Shown piece after piece: positions 37,703 to 46,909 of a stretch of DNA of 64,000 nucleotides (its first letter is position 1; every line of letters starts with the position of its first letter). The position numbers and the translations under genes were made by a program. The notes below the pieces were generated by a model. The model was not told where the DNA came from. It worked only from the letters and a program-made list of their open reading frames with translations, and made no database searches. The stretch covers positions 186,001 through 250,000 of the forward strand of contig CAWCPR010000003.1 in NCBI GenBank assembly GCA_963797475.1, given 5' to 3'. This stretch comes from CAWCPR01 sp963797475 (GTDB lineage Bacteria > Chloroflexota > Anaerolineae > Anaerolineales > UBA4823).

Positions 37703-40142
37703 TGACGAACAACGTGAATATGTAATTGATCGTCCCGATACCCCCTTACCCTGGATCAACTTCCTGGGCAGCGAAGCTTATTTTGGGATCATTTCCAACA
37801 CCGCCGGTGGGTATTCCTTTTATAAAGATGCCCGCCTGCGGCGCATCACTCGCTATCGCTACAATAATGCACCGTTGGATTCGGGTGGGCGTTACATCTA
37901 CTTGCGGGATGACGATCCGTCGCTCGCTGCGCCTTTATTCTGGTCGCCATCCTGGCAGCCGGTCCGTCGCCCTCTGGATGAATATGAATGCCGCCATGGG
38001 ATGGGATATACAACCATCCGGTCCAAACTGGCTGGCATCCAATCTCAAATTCGTTATTTTGTTCCGCTGGGCGAGAACCTTGAAATCTGGGAGCTAACGC
38101 TTACCAACCAGCGCGGCCAGGCCGCAAACCTGTCCGTATTTTCTGCTTTGGAGTTCTGTCTGTGGGACGCCCTGGAAGATGCCAGCAACTTCCAGCGCAA
38201 CCTGTCCGTGGGGCAGGTCGAAGTCGTCGACGAAGTCATCTACCACAAGACGGAATATCGCGAGCGGCGCAACCACTTCGCATACCTGGCTTGTTCCGAG
38301 AAGCTGGCGGGATTCGAAACCCAACGAGAGGCATTCCTGGGGGCTTACCGCGGCTGGGATGCGCCTTTGGCTGTGGAAACCGGCCAGACCTCCGGCTCGA
38401 TTGCCCACGGCTGGCAACCTATCGGAGCACAGCACATCCTGGTGCAGTTGAGGGCGGGTGAACAGAAAACGGTTCTCTTCGTCCTGGGGTATCACGAGAA
38501 CCCTCAGGACGAAAAATTCGACCCGCCCGGTTCGCAAACGGTTAACAAGCGCACTGTGAAACCGGTCATCGAGCGCTATTTGCAGGCTGATCAAGTGCGT
38601 AACGCCTTTCAAGCGCTGCGGGCCTATTGGGATGAGCTGCTCGACAAGCTGCACGTGTCTACACCCGACCTTCATACGAATCGCATGGTGAATATCTGGA
38701 ACGCCTACCAGGTCATGGTCACTTTTAACTTCTCGCGTTCAGCTTCCTACTTCGAGTCAGGCATCGGGCGTGGTATGGGTTTCCGCGATTCCAACCAGGA
38801 CCTGCTCGGTTTCATGCACCTGATCCCTGAGCGCGGCCGCGAGCGCATTCTCGACCTGGCGGCGACCCAGCTCCCCAATGGCGGAGCATACCACCAATAC
38901 CAGCCCCTGACGAAGCGCGGAAACAATGAAGTCGGCAGCGACTTTAACGACGATCCGCTTTGGTTGGTGTTATCCGTGGCTGCCTATATCAAAGAAACAG
39001 GCGACTGGAGGATCCTCGACGAGCTCGCGCCGTATGACAACACGCCGGGCACGGAAGAGACGCTTTACAATCATCTACATCGCTCGATCCAGTACACATT
39101 GGACCGCTTAGGCCCGCATGACCTGCCTTTAATTGGCCGGGCGGATTGGAATGACTGCCTGAACCTGAACTGCTTCTCCGATACGCCCGGACAATCCTTT
39201 CAAACCACAACTAATAAAGATGGCAAAGTCGCTGAGAGTGTTTTCATTGCTGGTTTGTTCGTCCTGGCTGCCGGGGAAATGGCAGAGATCGCCCGGCGCA
39301 CCAACAGAGGCCAGGATGCGGGTGAGGTCCGCCAGGCAGCCAGACAAATGGAGAAAGCGGTCTGGGAGGCAGGCTGGGATGGTGAATGGTTTCGGCGGGC
39401 ATATGATGACTACGGCAATCCGGTCGGGTCGAAAGAATGCGATGAGGGGCAGATCTTCATTGAGCCGCAGGGTATGTGTGTGATGGCTGGCTTAGGGATC
39501 GACGATCGGCGCGCCATCCAGGCGCTCGATTCGGTGGCTGCACGCCTGGCAACCCCGCACGGGATCATCCTGCAGCAGCCGGCTTACAGCCGCTATTACC
39601 TGCACCTGGGCGAGATCTCTTCCTACCCACCCGGATACAAAGAAAACGCGGGTATCTTCTGCCACACCAACCCGTGGATCATGATCGCTGAAGCGAAAGC
39701 CGGCCGCGGCGATCGCGCTCACGATTATTACCTGCGGATCAATCCCTCCCAACGCGAGGAGTTCAGCGAAGTGCACAAATGCGAGCCCTATGTGTATTCT
39801 CAGATGATCGCGGGACGGGATGCAGCGACATACGGGGAAGCCAAGAATTCCTGGCTGACCGGAACAGCAGCCTGGAATTATGTCGCCATAACGCAGTGGA
39901 TTTTAGGCATCCGCCCAGGGTTTGAAGGTCTGCAGGTCGCTCCTGTTATCCCCGCGGATTGGGATGGTTTCGAGGCGGTGCGCCATTACCGGGGGGTGCG
40001 CTACAACATCCAGGTCCTGCGAAAAGGCCAGGGGAATAACGTGCAATTGGAAGTAGACGGCAAGGCCATTCAAGGGACGGTCATCCCTATCCCGCCGGAA
40101 GGCATACGAGAAGTTCAGATTGCTGTTGCCATAGGAGGGTGA
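37683..40142 (+). CDS. GH94 cellobiose/cello-oligosaccharide-type phosphorylase
   Basis: 819 aa from ATG 37683, chosen because 'MRFGHFDDEQREYVI.RPDTPLPWIN.LG' is the classic start of cellobiose phosphorylases and AAGG lies 7 nt upstream. The catalytic Asp lies in the DWND motif at 488-491. The substrate-pocket blocks 'GMGFRDSNQDLLGFMH' and 'FNDDPLWL' are intact. The length is that of cellobiose phosphorylase (about 810-820 aa). The reaction gives glucose 1-phosphate plus glucose; a laminari- or chito-type specificity cannot be excluded. It is the last gene of the operon and converges with the CUT1 importer genes. Confidence 0.88.
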   Translation: MRFGHFDDEQREYVIDRPDTPLPWINFLGSEAYFGIISNTAGGYSFYKDARLRRITRYRYNNAPLDSGGRYIYLRDDDPSLAAPLFWSPSWQPVRRPLDEYECRHGMGYTTIRSKLAGIQSQIRYFVPLGENLEIWELTLTNQRGQAANLSVFSALEFCLWDALEDASNFQRNLSVGQVEVVDEVIYHKTEYRERRNHFAYLACSEKLAGFETQREAFLGAYRGWDAPLAVETGQTSGSIAHGWQPIGAQHILVQLRAGEQKTVLFVLGYHENPQDEKFDPPGSQTVNKRTVKPVIERYLQADQVRNAFQALRAYWDELLDKLHVSTPDLHTNRMVNIWNAYQVMVTFNFSRSASYFESGIGRGMGFRDSNQDLLGFMHLIPERGRERILDLAATQLPNGGAYHQYQPLTKRGNNEVGSDFNDDPLWLVLSVAAYIKETGDWRILDELAPYDNTPGTEETLYNHLHRSIQYTLDRLGPHDLPLIGRADWNDCLNLNCFSDTPGQSFQTTTNKDGKVAESVFIAGLFVLAAGEMAEIARRTNRGQDAGEVRQAARQMEKAVWEAGWDGEWFRRAYDDYGNPVGSKECDEGQIFIEPQGMCVMAGLGIDDRRAIQALDSVAARLATPHGIILQQPAYSRYYLHLGEISSYPPGYKENAGIFCHTNPWIMIAEAKAGRGDRAHDYYLRINPSQREEFSEVHKCEPYVYSQMIAGRDAATYGEAKNSWLTGTAAWNYVAITQWILGIRPGFEGLQVAPVIPADWDGFEAVRHYRGVRYNIQVLRKGQGNNVQLEVDGKAIQGTVIPIPPEGIREVQIAVAIGG

Positions 40143-40217
40143 AGAAATTTTATTTTTTCGCGGCAAACCGTTATTCGGTTCGCGATAGCTATGCGCAAGC
40201 CCGAACAGGACGGCCGC

Positions 40218-41045
40218 CTACCCCTTAAGGGCGCCAGCCATCAAACCGCGCAAGAAATAGCGGCCAAGGAAAATGTAAACCAGCAGGGTTGGCAGCGCTG
40301 CGAGAAAAGTGGCGGCCATCAAAACATTCCACTGCACAAGCTGGCTGCCAGCCAGGTTGTTGAGCGCCACTGTCACCGGCCAATGCGACTGGTTGGTCAG
40401 GATCACTGCGAACAGGAACTCATTCCAGGCCTGGGTGAACTGCCAGATGATGACCACGGCAAAACTCGGCGCAGAGAGCGGCAGCATGATGTAACGGTAA
40501 ATCCCCAACAGCGCCGAGCCGTCGATGCGCGCCGCTTCGATGATCTCAGTGGATATCCCGGCATAATAATTACGGAAGATTAGCGTCGTGATCGGGATGC
40601 CATAAATGATATGAACCAAAACCAGGCCGGGAAGATCGCCATATAAGCGGATGAACTGCATGAACTTCACCAGTGGGATCAGAATGCTTTGATAAGGGAT
40701 GAACATCCCAAACAGGATCAACGAGAAGATCAGGCTCGAACCGCGAAACTTCCACTTGGCAAGCAGGTAGCCATTAAATGAGCCCAGCAGCGACGAAAGA
40801 AGGGCTTCTGGGATCACCATGACCAGGCTATTTCGCAAGTTCGGAGCGAGCTGTTTAAAACCGGCGATGAAGTTATCTATATGCAGGCCGTTGGTGGGCA
40901 GGCTCCACATCGTCTTCAAATCCACCTCGCTTATTGACTTCAGCCCGGTCAAAACCATTAAATAGATGGGGAGCAAATAATAAATCGCCAGGGCGAACAC
41001 GAGCAGGTAAAAAATAGTCCGGAGCGGGAAGCGGCGGCTGATCAT
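40218..41045 (-). CDS. Carbohydrate ABC importer permease, CUT1 MalG-type
   Basis: The 275-aa inner-membrane protein has six helices and the EAA loop 'STEIIEAARIDGSALLGIYRYIMLPLSAP', and ends with RGLMAGALKG, the usual C-terminal signature of MalG-like permeases. It overlaps the MalF-type gene by 4 bp (ATGA). No ATPase gene is present in this operon, so a shared MsmK/MalK-type ATPase elsewhere would be needed (known for CUT1 importers). Confidence 0.9.
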   Translation of the reverse strand: MISRRFPLRTIFYLLVFALAIYYLLPIYLMVLTGLKSISEVDLKTMWSLPTNGLHIDNFIAGFKQLAPNLRNSLVMVIPEALLSSLLGSFNGYLLAKWKFRGSSLIFSLILFGMFIPYQSILIPLVKFMQFIRLYGDLPGLVLVHIIYGIPITTLIFRNYYAGISTEIIEAARIDGSALLGIYRYIMLPLSAPSFAVVIIWQFTQAWNEFLFAVILTNQSHWPVTVALNNLAGSQLVQWNVLMAATFLAALPTLLVYIFLGRYFLRGLMAGALKG

Positions 41046-42112
41046 ACCTCAGCCTCCGTACGCATGCTGTAAATCAGGTAAGGAACCACCAGGATGGCCA
41101 CACTGACCAGCATGAGAATCCCAATCGCGGCCCCTTGGGCATAGTTGGTGCCATCGAAGGTGGTAGTCCACATATAAATGCCGGGGACATCCAGCCGTAT
41201 GTCTTTGTTGCCGATCGCCACAATCAGATCAAATATCTTAAGCGACATATGCCCCAGGATGATCACCGCGCTAAGAGTCACCGGCTGGAGCAGCGGCATG
41301 ATCACATATCGATAAATCTGAAATTCACTGGCCCCATCCACCCGGGCGGCTTCACGCACCTCTTCCGGGATGCTGCGGATGCCGCCCAAATAAAGCGCCA
41401 TGGTGAAGCCTGAGAGCTGCCACACGGCCGGGATCACCGTAAATGCCATACCCCATGGAGGCGAAGTGGTGTGCCATTTGCTGATAAGGAAATCGAGGCC
41501 CAGTGATTGAAAGATAAGGTTGATTCCGGTTATCCGGTTTCCAGTTGCGGGATTCATCAGCCAGCCCCATACGACGCCCGAGGCGATGAACGAGATCGAC
41601 ATGGGGAAGAGGAAAATACCACGAAAAAGCGACTCCCCGTGCAGCTTTTGGTCGAGCAGGATGGCCAACCCCAGCCCAATGACAATACAACCCACGAGAA
41701 AACCTACCGTAAAGACCCCCGTATTGCGCACGTCAATCGTGAAGCGCTGGTCATGGAATAAGTCGATATATTGCTGCAATCCGACAAATGTGTAATCCGG
41801 GTTGAGGCCTTTCCACTTGCTAAAAGAAACTCGCACCGACCAGGCGATAAACCCGTATACAAAAACGGCGATCGCCAGGATCGAAGGAAAGAGCAATGTG
41901 ATCGAGAGCCAGGTTTCATTCTCGAAAAGATTAACGATGACTACGATACCTGAGTAAAAGACCAATCCGCTCAGCAGCAGGGCGATAGAGGTAAAATCTT
42001 TTCCCCCGATGAGTAGCTTAGTTTTCGTCAGGAAAAAGATCGAGGCTACCCCGCCTAGCATCAGGAGGAGCGCCAAAACAATCTTCGGCGAGCGAAGCAT
42101 TAAGCGAGACAT
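41042..42112 (-). CDS. Carbohydrate ABC importer permease, CUT1 MalF-type
   Basis: The 356-aa permease is longer than the common about 300 aa, because two extra hydrophobic segments precede the core (about 8-28 and 40-62). The core carries the EAA loop 'PEEVREAARVDGASEFQIYRYVIMPLL'. It forms the transmembrane pair with the MalG-type protein. It lies 136 bp after the binding-protein gene, from which it is separated by a strong hairpin. Confidence 0.88.
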   Translation of the reverse strand: MSRLMLRSPKIVLALLLMLGGVASIFFLTKTKLLIGGKDFTSIALLLSGLVFYSGIVVIVNLFENETWLSITLLFPSILAIAVFVYGFIAWSVRVSFSKWKGLNPDYTFVGLQQYIDLFHDQRFTIDVRNTGVFTVGFLVGCIVIGLGLAILLDQKLHGESLFRGIFLFPMSISFIASGVVWGWLMNPATGNRITGINLIFQSLGLDFLISKWHTTSPPWGMAFTVIPAVWQLSGFTMALYLGGIRSIPEEVREAARVDGASEFQIYRYVIMPLLQPVTLSAVIILGHMSLKIFDLIVAIGNKDIRLDVPGIYMWTTTFDGTNYAQGAAIGILMLVSVAILVVPYLIYSMRTEAEV

Positions 42113-42131
42113 TGTTTACCTCCCTTAAAGC

Positions 42132-42144
42132 GGTAACGATTACG
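42132..42144. promoter_or_regulatory. LacI-type operator-like dyad before the permease gene
   Basis: GGTAACGATTACG contains the near-dyad GTAAcGaTTAC with a central CG, a common LacI-family operator form. It lies 20 bp upstream of the MalF-type start. Confidence 0.3.
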
Positions 42145-42193
42145 CCCTTCAATTTCAATCATAGTGGCCGGGTGCTTATATGTCAAGATATGT

Positions 42194-42223
42194 AATGGGC
42201 GGTTCAATAACGAACCGCCCATT
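42194..42223 (-). terminator. Strong stem-loop after the sugar-binding protein gene
   Basis: Perfect 12-bp stem AATGGGCGGTTC / GAACCGCCCATT with a 6-nt loop, 26 bp after the stop codon. There is no clear T-run, so partial termination or mRNA protection between binding protein and permeases is more likely than full termination. Confidence 0.55.
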
Positions 42224-42248
42224 CAACGAACAAAAGGTTACTGGCTTA

Positions 42249-43598
42249 TTACTGGCAGGCCCCATCCGAGGCGCAAGCCGCGGCCAGGGCTGTCTGGAAA
42301 TCATCCAATTTTGTCGGGTCGGCTACAAAGAGACCGAGTGCGGTGTCAATTTTCGCCTTCCAGGCGTCGTTAGCGACCACGCCATGGGTCAGGCTGCCGA
42401 CCACTGTGTTGCTGGTCCAATCTTTTGCAGCGGCTTGCGAGTACTCACTAAAGAGCGATGGATCGCAGTCGGTGCGAGCACAAATCGAGCCTTTAAGCGG
42501 GTTAAAAGCTTCCTGGCCCGCCTTCGACGCAGCGACGGTCAACCAGTCGTTGGTGCCTTCCGGGTTCTTCCCATTGGCAGGCAGTACGAAGCTGTCGGCC
42601 AGGAACAAGAACAGGCCATTCGTGCCGGGAGGCGGGGCCCAATCGAAGTCCTCATGCGGCTTCAGAGCCAGGCCATTGGGGTCCGGGTTGGCAAAGTACC
42701 CATACGCCCAGTCGCCCATGATGTTGAATGCTGCGTCGCCGTCGGTCATCAGCTTAGCGGCAGGCTGCCAGTCGGACAGAGATGAGTGATCGCTGTTGGT
42801 GTAAGACAGCGCCTTGGCAAAGTTCTCCAGCCCCTGCTTCACCTCTGGACTGCTCCAATCCGTTGAGCCGGTCCATAGGCCGCTCCAACCATCACCGCCC
42901 AAAGAGCCCAGCATCACGTTCTCCATCAGGTGCATCGCGGTCCACTGCGGTCCCAGGGCCAGGCAGATCTTGCCCGCGGCCTGGATCTTATCACAGGCAG
43001 CGAAGAACTCGTCATAGGTTGTGGGGACTGCGTCGACGCCGGCTTCCTGAAGAACTTTCGGGTTGTACCACATCACATTCGAGCGGTGGATGTTCACGGG
43101 CACCGAATATGGATGGCCATCTTTAGAGATCAGCGGGACGAGGGTCGCAGGGAGGACATCATAGAAGCCCTGGGATGTAAAGAAATCATCTAATGGCGCA
43201 ACCTGGTTGGCCGCCACGTAAGTGCCGATGATTTCCTGGCCAGCGTGAGCCTGCCAGGAGTCGGGCGGGTCGTTAGCAGACAGGCGAGTAGCCAGGACCG
43301 CGCGGGCGTTTGTCCCTGCGCCGCCGGCAACTGCCGCGTTAACGAACTTGACGTCCGGATACATCTGATTGAAGACCTTGACCATGGCGGCCAGGCCATC
43401 TGCTTCGCCCGGACCAACCCACCACGAGAAAACCTCGACCTGGGTTGGCGCTGGCGCCATCGTCTCAGCGGGAGCCACGGTTTCGGCGGGAGCCATAGTT
43501 TCAGCTGGTGCCTGGGTCGTGGCTGTAGCGCAGGCTGAAAGAATGGTGGCTGCAATCACAAATCCCACCAACAATCGATACGACAGTTTCTTGGACAT
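42249..43598 (-). CDS. Carbohydrate ABC substrate-binding lipoprotein, CUT1 type
   Basis: 449 aa from ATG 43598 (AAGGAG upstream). The open frame extends 27 codons further, but that part lacks a signal peptide. The signal and lipobox (ILSAC) are followed by a low-complexity linker (repeats of PAETMA/PAETVA). The family 1 sugar-binding fold follows, with 'VEVFSWWVGPGEADGLAAMVKVFNQ' and 'DAAFNIMGDWAYGYF'. The binding site is outside the membrane. The ligand is unknown; aldose-type sugars are common for this subgroup with the GDWA motif. Confidence 0.88.
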   Translation of the reverse strand: MSKKLSYRLLVGFVIAATILSACATATTQAPAETMAPAETVAPAETMAPAPTQVEVFSWWVGPGEADGLAAMVKVFNQMYPDVKFVNAAVAGGAGTNARAVLATRLSANDPPDSWQAHAGQEIIGTYVAANQVAPLDDFFTSQGFYDVLPATLVPLISKDGHPYSVPVNIHRSNVMWYNPKVLQEAGVDAVPTTYDEFFAACDKIQAAGKICLALGPQWTAMHLMENVMLGSLGGDGWSGLWTGSTDWSSPEVKQGLENFAKALSYTNSDHSSLSDWQPAAKLMTDGDAAFNIMGDWAYGYFANPDPNGLALKPHEDFDWAPPPGTNGLFLFLADSFVLPANGKNPEGTNDWLTVAASKAGQEAFNPLKGSICARTDCDPSLFSEYSQAAAKDWTSNTVVGSLTHGVVANDAWKAKIDTALGLFVADPTKLDDFQTALAAACASDGACQ

Positions 43599-43947
43599 GT
43601 GTTTTTCTTCTCCTTGTCTTTGGTTTGAACCATTTAAGTTATAGATCCCCATCTTAAAACCTTGAACCTTGGGCATCACCTCCTTTCAATACACATTCAC
43701 GAATTTCGAGGAGCAAATAATCCCCGGCAATGCTCAAAGGACCACTCAGGATAATTTTATCAGAAAGAGTTGGAATTATACTACTACGCCGTCCTTCCAG
43801 TCGGGCCTATACCAGATTTGGGGGTGTGAGCGTGCGGCCGCACGCTCACACCCCCAAATCTGGACTCTCTCACAAAATTCCCTGAAGAACCAAAATAGGA
43901 TAGAATATGCATATCGATCAAAACGAGAACCAGCGGAGCAGACATTT
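43599..43947. other. Divergent regulatory region with a perfect 52-bp palindrome
   Basis: 349 bp between the sugar-binding protein and the XRE-cupin regulator. An ORF extension of the regulator runs through it but starts with no ribosome site and encodes no recognisable sequence. Apart from the palindrome at 43812-43863 no clear promoter pair is seen. Confidence 0.6.
43812..43863. repeat. Perfect 52-bp palindrome without spacer
   Basis: Left arm CCAGATTTGGGGGTGTGAGC plus GTGCGG is followed immediately by its exact reverse complement; the centre is GCGGCCGC. Arms are 26 bp with no mismatch and no loop; the flanking bases do not pair. It could form a cruciform in DNA or a strong RNA hairpin, or reflect a fold-back artefact. 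Confidence 0.9.
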
Positions 43948-44556
43948 ATGGAAGCAGGAATTTCACTGGGCGCAAAGCTGCGGTCGATTCGCGACGAACG
44001 TGGGCTTTCTCAACGAGAATTAGCCCAGCGTGCAGGCCTTTCTGCGAATGCCATCAGCCTGATCGAGCGCGACGAAAACTCGCCCAGCGTGGCCACATTG
44101 CAGAGCCTGGCTTCGGCCCTCCATATTAAAATCAGTTATTTCTTCGACAACGACGAGACGCAACAGGTTCTGCATGTAAAAGCGGAATCGCGCCCCTCCA
44201 TTGCCAGCTACGGTGTACGCATCGAGGGGATTGGGAGGGAATTAGATCACCAGGAAATCGAGCCGTTCCGAATTACCCTGGAACCACACTCCGAGATTGG
44301 AAACCGCCAGGTTGTTCACACAGGCCACGAATTTGTTTACTGCCTGCAGGGGCAGGTCGAATACATTATCGACGGCACAATTTATAATTTGGAAGTGGGC
44401 GATTTCCTGCTTTTCGAAGCCCAGCTTCCCCATATTTGGCGAAACGTAACGGACCATGAAGCGAGTTTCCTGCTCATTCTACAGACCCCCGGGGAGTCGG
44501 ACGAGCCGGTTCAACGGCACTTTCCGCGCTATCCTTCCCTGACCCACCTGGGTTAA
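43948..44556 (+). CDS. XRE-family regulator with C-terminal cupin domain
   Basis: 202 aa from ATG 43948. The open frame extends 93 codons upstream, but that stretch crosses the 52-bp palindrome and is not protein-like. The helix-turn-helix 'LGAKLRSIRDERGLSQRELAQRAGLSANAISLIERDENSPS' occupies about 7-48. A cupin domain follows (about 115-190) with 'HTGHEFVYCLQGQVEYIIDG' and 'LEVGDFLLFEAQLPHIWRN', which probably binds a small ligand or metal. Such regulators often control adjacent transport or amine genes. Here it diverges from the CUT1 importer. Confidence 0.9.
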   Translation: MEAGISLGAKLRSIRDERGLSQRELAQRAGLSANAISLIERDENSPSVATLQSLASALHIKISYFFDNDETQQVLHVKAESRPSIASYGVRIEGIGRELDHQEIEPFRITLEPHSEIGNRQVVHTGHEFVYCLQGQVEYIIDGTIYNLEVGDFLLFEAQLPHIWRNVTDHEASFLLILQTPGESDEPVQRHFPRYPSLTHLG

Positions 44557-44572
44557 GCCTGTTTTCGTGACT

Positions 44573-45907
44573 CTACTGTGGAAATTCCACATCAGTCGGC
44601 ATGCCGGGTATCAGTTTTCCTTGCGGGTCGAGGATCGATAGCTCGACGGCGTACACAGTCGTCTGGCGTTCTTCCTTTGTTTGCACATTGCGAGGCGTAT
44701 ATTCTGCCTGGTCTGCGATACGAGATACCATGGAGTCAAAGGTCTCATTGGGGAAAGAATCCACGGAAAGATTGGCATGGTCGCCTAAGTGAACCTGGCC
44801 ATACCGGTCTTCGGGTAAATAAACCGTAACTTTCAGCGTATCCAATTTGCCGATCGTCAAGGCAGTCATCCCGGCCTGGAGCACTTCGCCAGGCTGGATA
44901 CTGCGGCTAAGGACGACGCCATCAACAGGGGCGGACACAACCAGCTTCTCAATCTGAGCATCGATCAAGCCTAATTGGGCTTCAGCCTGGTTGACGCCGG
45001 TCTGCGCTTGCTGTAGCCCAACCTCAGCTTCCTGGACGGTTTTTTGGACGGCTATCACCTGCGGCGCAAGTTCTCCAGTCTGTAAAGCGCGCAGTTGATC
45101 CCGGGCCGTATCGTAGCCCTCCTGGGCAACAGCGAATTCCGCCCGAGCTTTGAGCACATCTTTAGCCGCCTGAGTGGTAAGCATATCATCATACGCTTGC
45201 TGAGCTCTGTCCAGCTCATCTTTTGCATCATCGTAAGCGTCTTTGGCTCCATTGCGCAAATCAACATTGCTGCCCCCCTGAGCGCGACTTTGGACTTCAT
45301 CCGCGATTTCGAATGCAATGCGGGCCACCGTTAACCGCTTTTCTGCAGCCAGAAAACCAGCGTTTTCCAGGTTATTCACCACTTTTTCCAGATTAGATTG
45401 CGCGCTAACCAGAGCGGCCTGAGCAGCCTCGACCTCGCTTAGAGCGGCGCTAAGCTTTTCGGACTGGGTGAAATACCAGTCCGGCAGCTTGAAAGCGCTC
45501 GAGGAAGAATTGCTCCAACCACTCGTACGAGTTTCCTGGTTGGCAGCGCGGGCTGCATCTAAAATCATCTGGTACTGGGCATTCGCCGAATCCAGGCTTG
45601 CCTGGGCAGTCTGGACAGCGATATGAGCCGCATTCACAGCCGCCGCGGCGACTTTCCTCTGCGCCTGCAAAAGGGTATCGTCCAGGCGAAACAGCTCGTC
45701 GCCGCTTTTTACCTTATCCCCTTCTCGCGCACTTACCTGGACAACACGACCGCTCAGCTCTGAAGAAACTGCGATCTCTGTCGCTTCGATGATCCCCGAA
45801 GCTTGAATTGCATTGGATGTATTTGCGCCCAGCGCACTGCACCCGGCAATCGAAACCGATAACAGCATTCCCAGGACGATCTGGGACCATTTCAATGAGT
45901 ACTTCAT
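44573..45907 (-). CDS. HlyD-type membrane fusion lipoprotein (YbhG-like)
   Basis: 444 aa from ATG 45907 with GGAGGT 8 nt upstream; the frame is open 18 codons further. It has a signal peptide with lipobox (SIAGC), an N-terminal biotinyl-lipoyl half 'GIIEATEIAVSSELSGRVVQVSAREGDKVKSGDELFRL', and a long Ala/Gln-rich coiled-coil region (about 75-310). The second lipoyl half then reads 'KLVVSAPVDGVVLSRSIQPGEVLQAG', and a beta-barrel ends the protein. It would bridge the ABC-2 exporter to the envelope. It is the last gene of the efflux operon and converges with the XRE gene. Confidence 0.87.
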   Translation of the reverse strand: MKYSLKWSQIVLGMLLSVSIAGCSALGANTSNAIQASGIIEATEIAVSSELSGRVVQVSAREGDKVKSGDELFRLDDTLLQAQRKVAAAAVNAAHIAVQTAQASLDSANAQYQMILDAARAANQETRTSGWSNSSSSAFKLPDWYFTQSEKLSAALSEVEAAQAALVSAQSNLEKVVNNLENAGFLAAEKRLTVARIAFEIADEVQSRAQGGSNVDLRNGAKDAYDDAKDELDRAQQAYDDMLTTQAAKDVLKARAEFAVAQEGYDTARDQLRALQTGELAPQVIAVQKTVQEAEVGLQQAQTGVNQAEAQLGLIDAQIEKLVVSAPVDGVVLSRSIQPGEVLQAGMTALTIGKLDTLKVTVYLPEDRYGQVHLGDHANLSVDSFPNETFDSMVSRIADQAEYTPRNVQTKEERQTTVYAVELSILDPQGKLIPGMPTDVEFPQ

Positions 45908-45957
45908 GACGACCTCCAAGACCATTGTCGGATTTTTTTTATTGTGCAGACCGGTGG

Positions 45958-46908
45958 TCACGCCTTCATGCTGGCGATGAAAACGTCTTCCAGCGTCGGC
46001 TCAATTAAGGAAATCGAGCCGGGCTCAATGCCAGCTTTTTTCAGCTCAGCAGCGACGGCTTCCGGGTGTTTCTCGATCTTTGGAGCAATGACGTGCACCA
46101 GCGATCCGTAAAGCTCCACTTTTTCCAGGGGAAGACGACCTGTTTCCTGAGCGGAGCGCAGGACCTGGATCGCCCGGATTGCATCTGATGGCGCGATCTC
46201 CAACACTTTGCCAGCCATCATCTCGTTTTTTATCCAGGCTGGAGAACCATAGGCGATGATCTTACCGTGTTGGATGAAAGCCAGGCGGTGACAGTGTTCA
46301 GCTTCGTCCATATAATGGGTGGTGATAAAGACCGTGACTCCTTCGGCGACTAAACGGTAAAGCAAATCCCAAAATTCTCGCCTGGAAAGCGGGTCGACGC
46401 CGGCGGTCGGTTCGTCGAGAAAAAGAAGCTCCGGCCTGTGCAGGATCGCAGCGCTTAAGGCTAATCGCTGGCGCCAGCCGCCGGAGAGGTCTTTTGTCTT
46501 AACGGCTTCACGACCCTGCAATCCGGCCATTTCCAGGGCTTGCTGCAGGCGATTTTCGAGCTGGCTGTTGCTCAAGCCATAGGCGACGCCGTAAAAGCGC
46601 AGGTTTTGTAGCACAGTCAGGTCGTTATACAGGCTAAAGCGTTGAGACATGTACCCCACCCGCGGGCGGATTTGGCTGGGGGACTTGCTGACAGGGATCC
46701 CGAGAACTTCGACTGAGCCTTCACTGGGCTGCAGCAAACCGAGGGTCATGCGGATTGTGGTGGTTTTGCCGGATCCATTCGGACCTAAAAATCCAAATAT
46801 CTCGCCGTGGAAAACCTCAAAATCGATGCCGTCGACGGCTGTGAAATCGCCAAAACGCCGGGTGAGGTTGTGTGCTGCGATCGCAGTGGAGATTTTCTCG
46901 TTCATCAT
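45958..46908 (-). CDS. ABC exporter ATPase (second half of a YbhF-like pair)
   Basis: 316 aa from ATG 46908, just after the permease stop (TGA at 46910-46912); a TTG eight codons earlier is possible. Walker A GPNGSGKTT, signature LSGGWRQR (Trp at an unusual place) and Walker B LLFLDEPTAGVD are present. A DrrA-type C-terminal domain ends 'GIEPGSISLIEPTLEDVFIA'. In E. coli YbhF two such ATPase units are fused; here they are separate genes at both ends of the permease pair. Confidence 0.9.
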   Translation of the reverse strand: MMNEKISTAIAAHNLTRRFGDFTAVDGIDFEVFHGEIFGFLGPNGSGKTTTIRMTLGLLQPSEGSVEVLGIPVSKSPSQIRPRVGYMSQRFSLYNDLTVLQNLRFYGVAYGLSNSQLENRLQQALEMAGLQGREAVKTKDLSGGWRQRLALSAAILHRPELLFLDEPTAGVDPLSRREFWDLLYRLVAEGVTVFITTHYMDEAEHCHRLAFIQHGKIIAYGSPAWIKNEMMAGKVLEIAPSDAIRAIQVLRSAQETGRLPLEKVELYGSLVHVIAPKIEKHPEAVAAELKKAGIEPGSISLIEPTLEDVFIASMKA

Positions 46909-46909
46909 T

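Noticed and set aside
40158..40188. Possible bidirectional terminator between the GH94 and CUT1 operons
   Set aside because: The AACCG/CGGTT stem is short with an unpaired bulge before the CGCG pairs, and no T-run follows on either strand.
43669..43947. N-terminal extension of the XRE-cupin regulator
   Set aside because: It runs through the 52-bp palindrome, lacks protein-like character, and family similarity starts only at the ATG at 43948.
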